Shown: one piece after another, positions 63,850 through 64,000 of the stretch | Layout of the letters: each line of letters opens with the position of its first letter | How positions within the stretch are numbered: the first letter of the stretch is position 1 | From: an uncultured Bacteriovoracaceae bacterium | GTDB lineage: Bacteria > Bdellovibrionota > Bacteriovoracia > Bacteriovoracales > Bacteriovoracaceae | DNA length: 64,000 nucleotides | Assembly: GCA_937931205.1 (NCBI GenBank) | Contig: CALHBF010000016.1 | Span: forward strand, 60,951-124,950 | Direction of reading: 5' to 3' | Translations under genes and position numbers: made by a program | The notes under the pieces: generated by a model | Told to the model about the DNA's origin: nothing | Databases searched by the model: none | Seen by the model: only the letters and a program-made list of their open reading frames with translations

Positions 63850-64000
63850 TTAAGCAATAATATCAGATACTGTACCAGCACCAATCGTACGTCCACCTTC
63901 ACGAATCGCGAAACGAAGACCTTTCTCCATAGCTACTGGAGCAATAAGCTCAACAGCAAATGAAGTGTTGTCACCTGGCATAATCATCTCAACGCCATCG
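63850..64000 (-). CDS. tuf: Elongation factor Tu, C-terminal end only
   Basis: The last 49 codons and stop of EF-Tu: [19 protein letters not shown], then [29 protein letters not shown], the diagnostic domain 3 end. The rest lies beyond the right edge. The position upstream of rpsJ is the classic str-S10 junction. Confidence 0.96.
   Translation of the reverse strand, partial: DGVEMIMPGDNTSFAVELIAPVAMEKGLRFAIREGGRTIGAGTVSDIIA

Noticed and set aside
1..64000. CRISPR arrays, insertion sequences, tRNA or rRNA genes
   Set aside because: No regularly spaced repeats, transposase-like proteins or tRNA/rRNA sequence were recognised on either strand; a dedicated tRNAscan/Infernal run was not possible here.

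Overview
The window looks like chromosomal DNA of a Gram-negative, AT-rich bacterium (roughly 40% GC by eye). Outer-membrane TolC and Wza homologues, lipoproteins, many lone secreted proteins and a sigma-54 activator all occur together. One small gene family (7071-7613) resembles, from memory, conserved hypothetical proteins of Bdellovibrio relatives. A member of the Bdellovibrionota (Bacteriovorax/Peredibacter type) is my best guess; this is inference, not a sequence match.

Layout. 1-8.9 kb: the heat-shock pair grpE-dnaK (dnaK runs off the left edge), heme chaperone hemW, a double-domain M16 peptidase, a fibronectin-type lipoprotein and three small unrecognised genes. 8.9-12.5 kb: a three-gene biotin-dependent acyl-CoA carboxylase operon with its own promoter and terminator. 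12.5-18 kb: two TolC-like outer-membrane proteins with unusual C-terminal extensions, a secreted repeat protein and a transglutaminase-elicitor-like secreted protein. 18-34.7 kb: a probable operon reading wza (polysaccharide export channel), phosphopantetheinyl transferase, a hybrid A-PCP-KS-AT-ACP-aminotransferase megasynthase, a C-PCP-C-A-PCP-TE peptide synthetase and a secreted DUF4091/glycosidase-like protein. 34.8-47.5 kb: a Wzx/Wzy-type polysaccharide locus (three GT4 and one GT2 glycosyltransferases, flippase, methyltransferase, polymerase/ligase, chain-length regulator, degenerate BY-kinase-like ATPase) ending with an Asp-box beta-propeller lipoprotein. 47.5-49.9 kb: a sigma-54 activator and a TlpA-like thioredoxin. 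49.9-64 kb: the S10-spc-alpha ribosomal superoperon with secY, adk, infA and rpoA, starting after the tail of tuf; rpsD is absent from its usual place.

The most interesting unit is the peptide/polyketide operon. Its first gene is a capsule-export channel, its last a secreted carbohydrate-active-like protein, and it sits against a complete polysaccharide locus. Binding-pocket residues suggest a prolyl starter, one malonyl extension, transamination of the beta-keto group to a beta-amine, then a carrier with no adenylation domain of its own, then glycine and thioesterase release. A small beta-amino-acid-containing peptide made alongside, or attached to, an exopolysaccharide is the working hypothesis.

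No tRNA, rRNA, CRISPR array or insertion sequence was recognised. The largest intergenic gap is 252 bp (41507-41758), so no gene-free stretch exceeds 300 bases.
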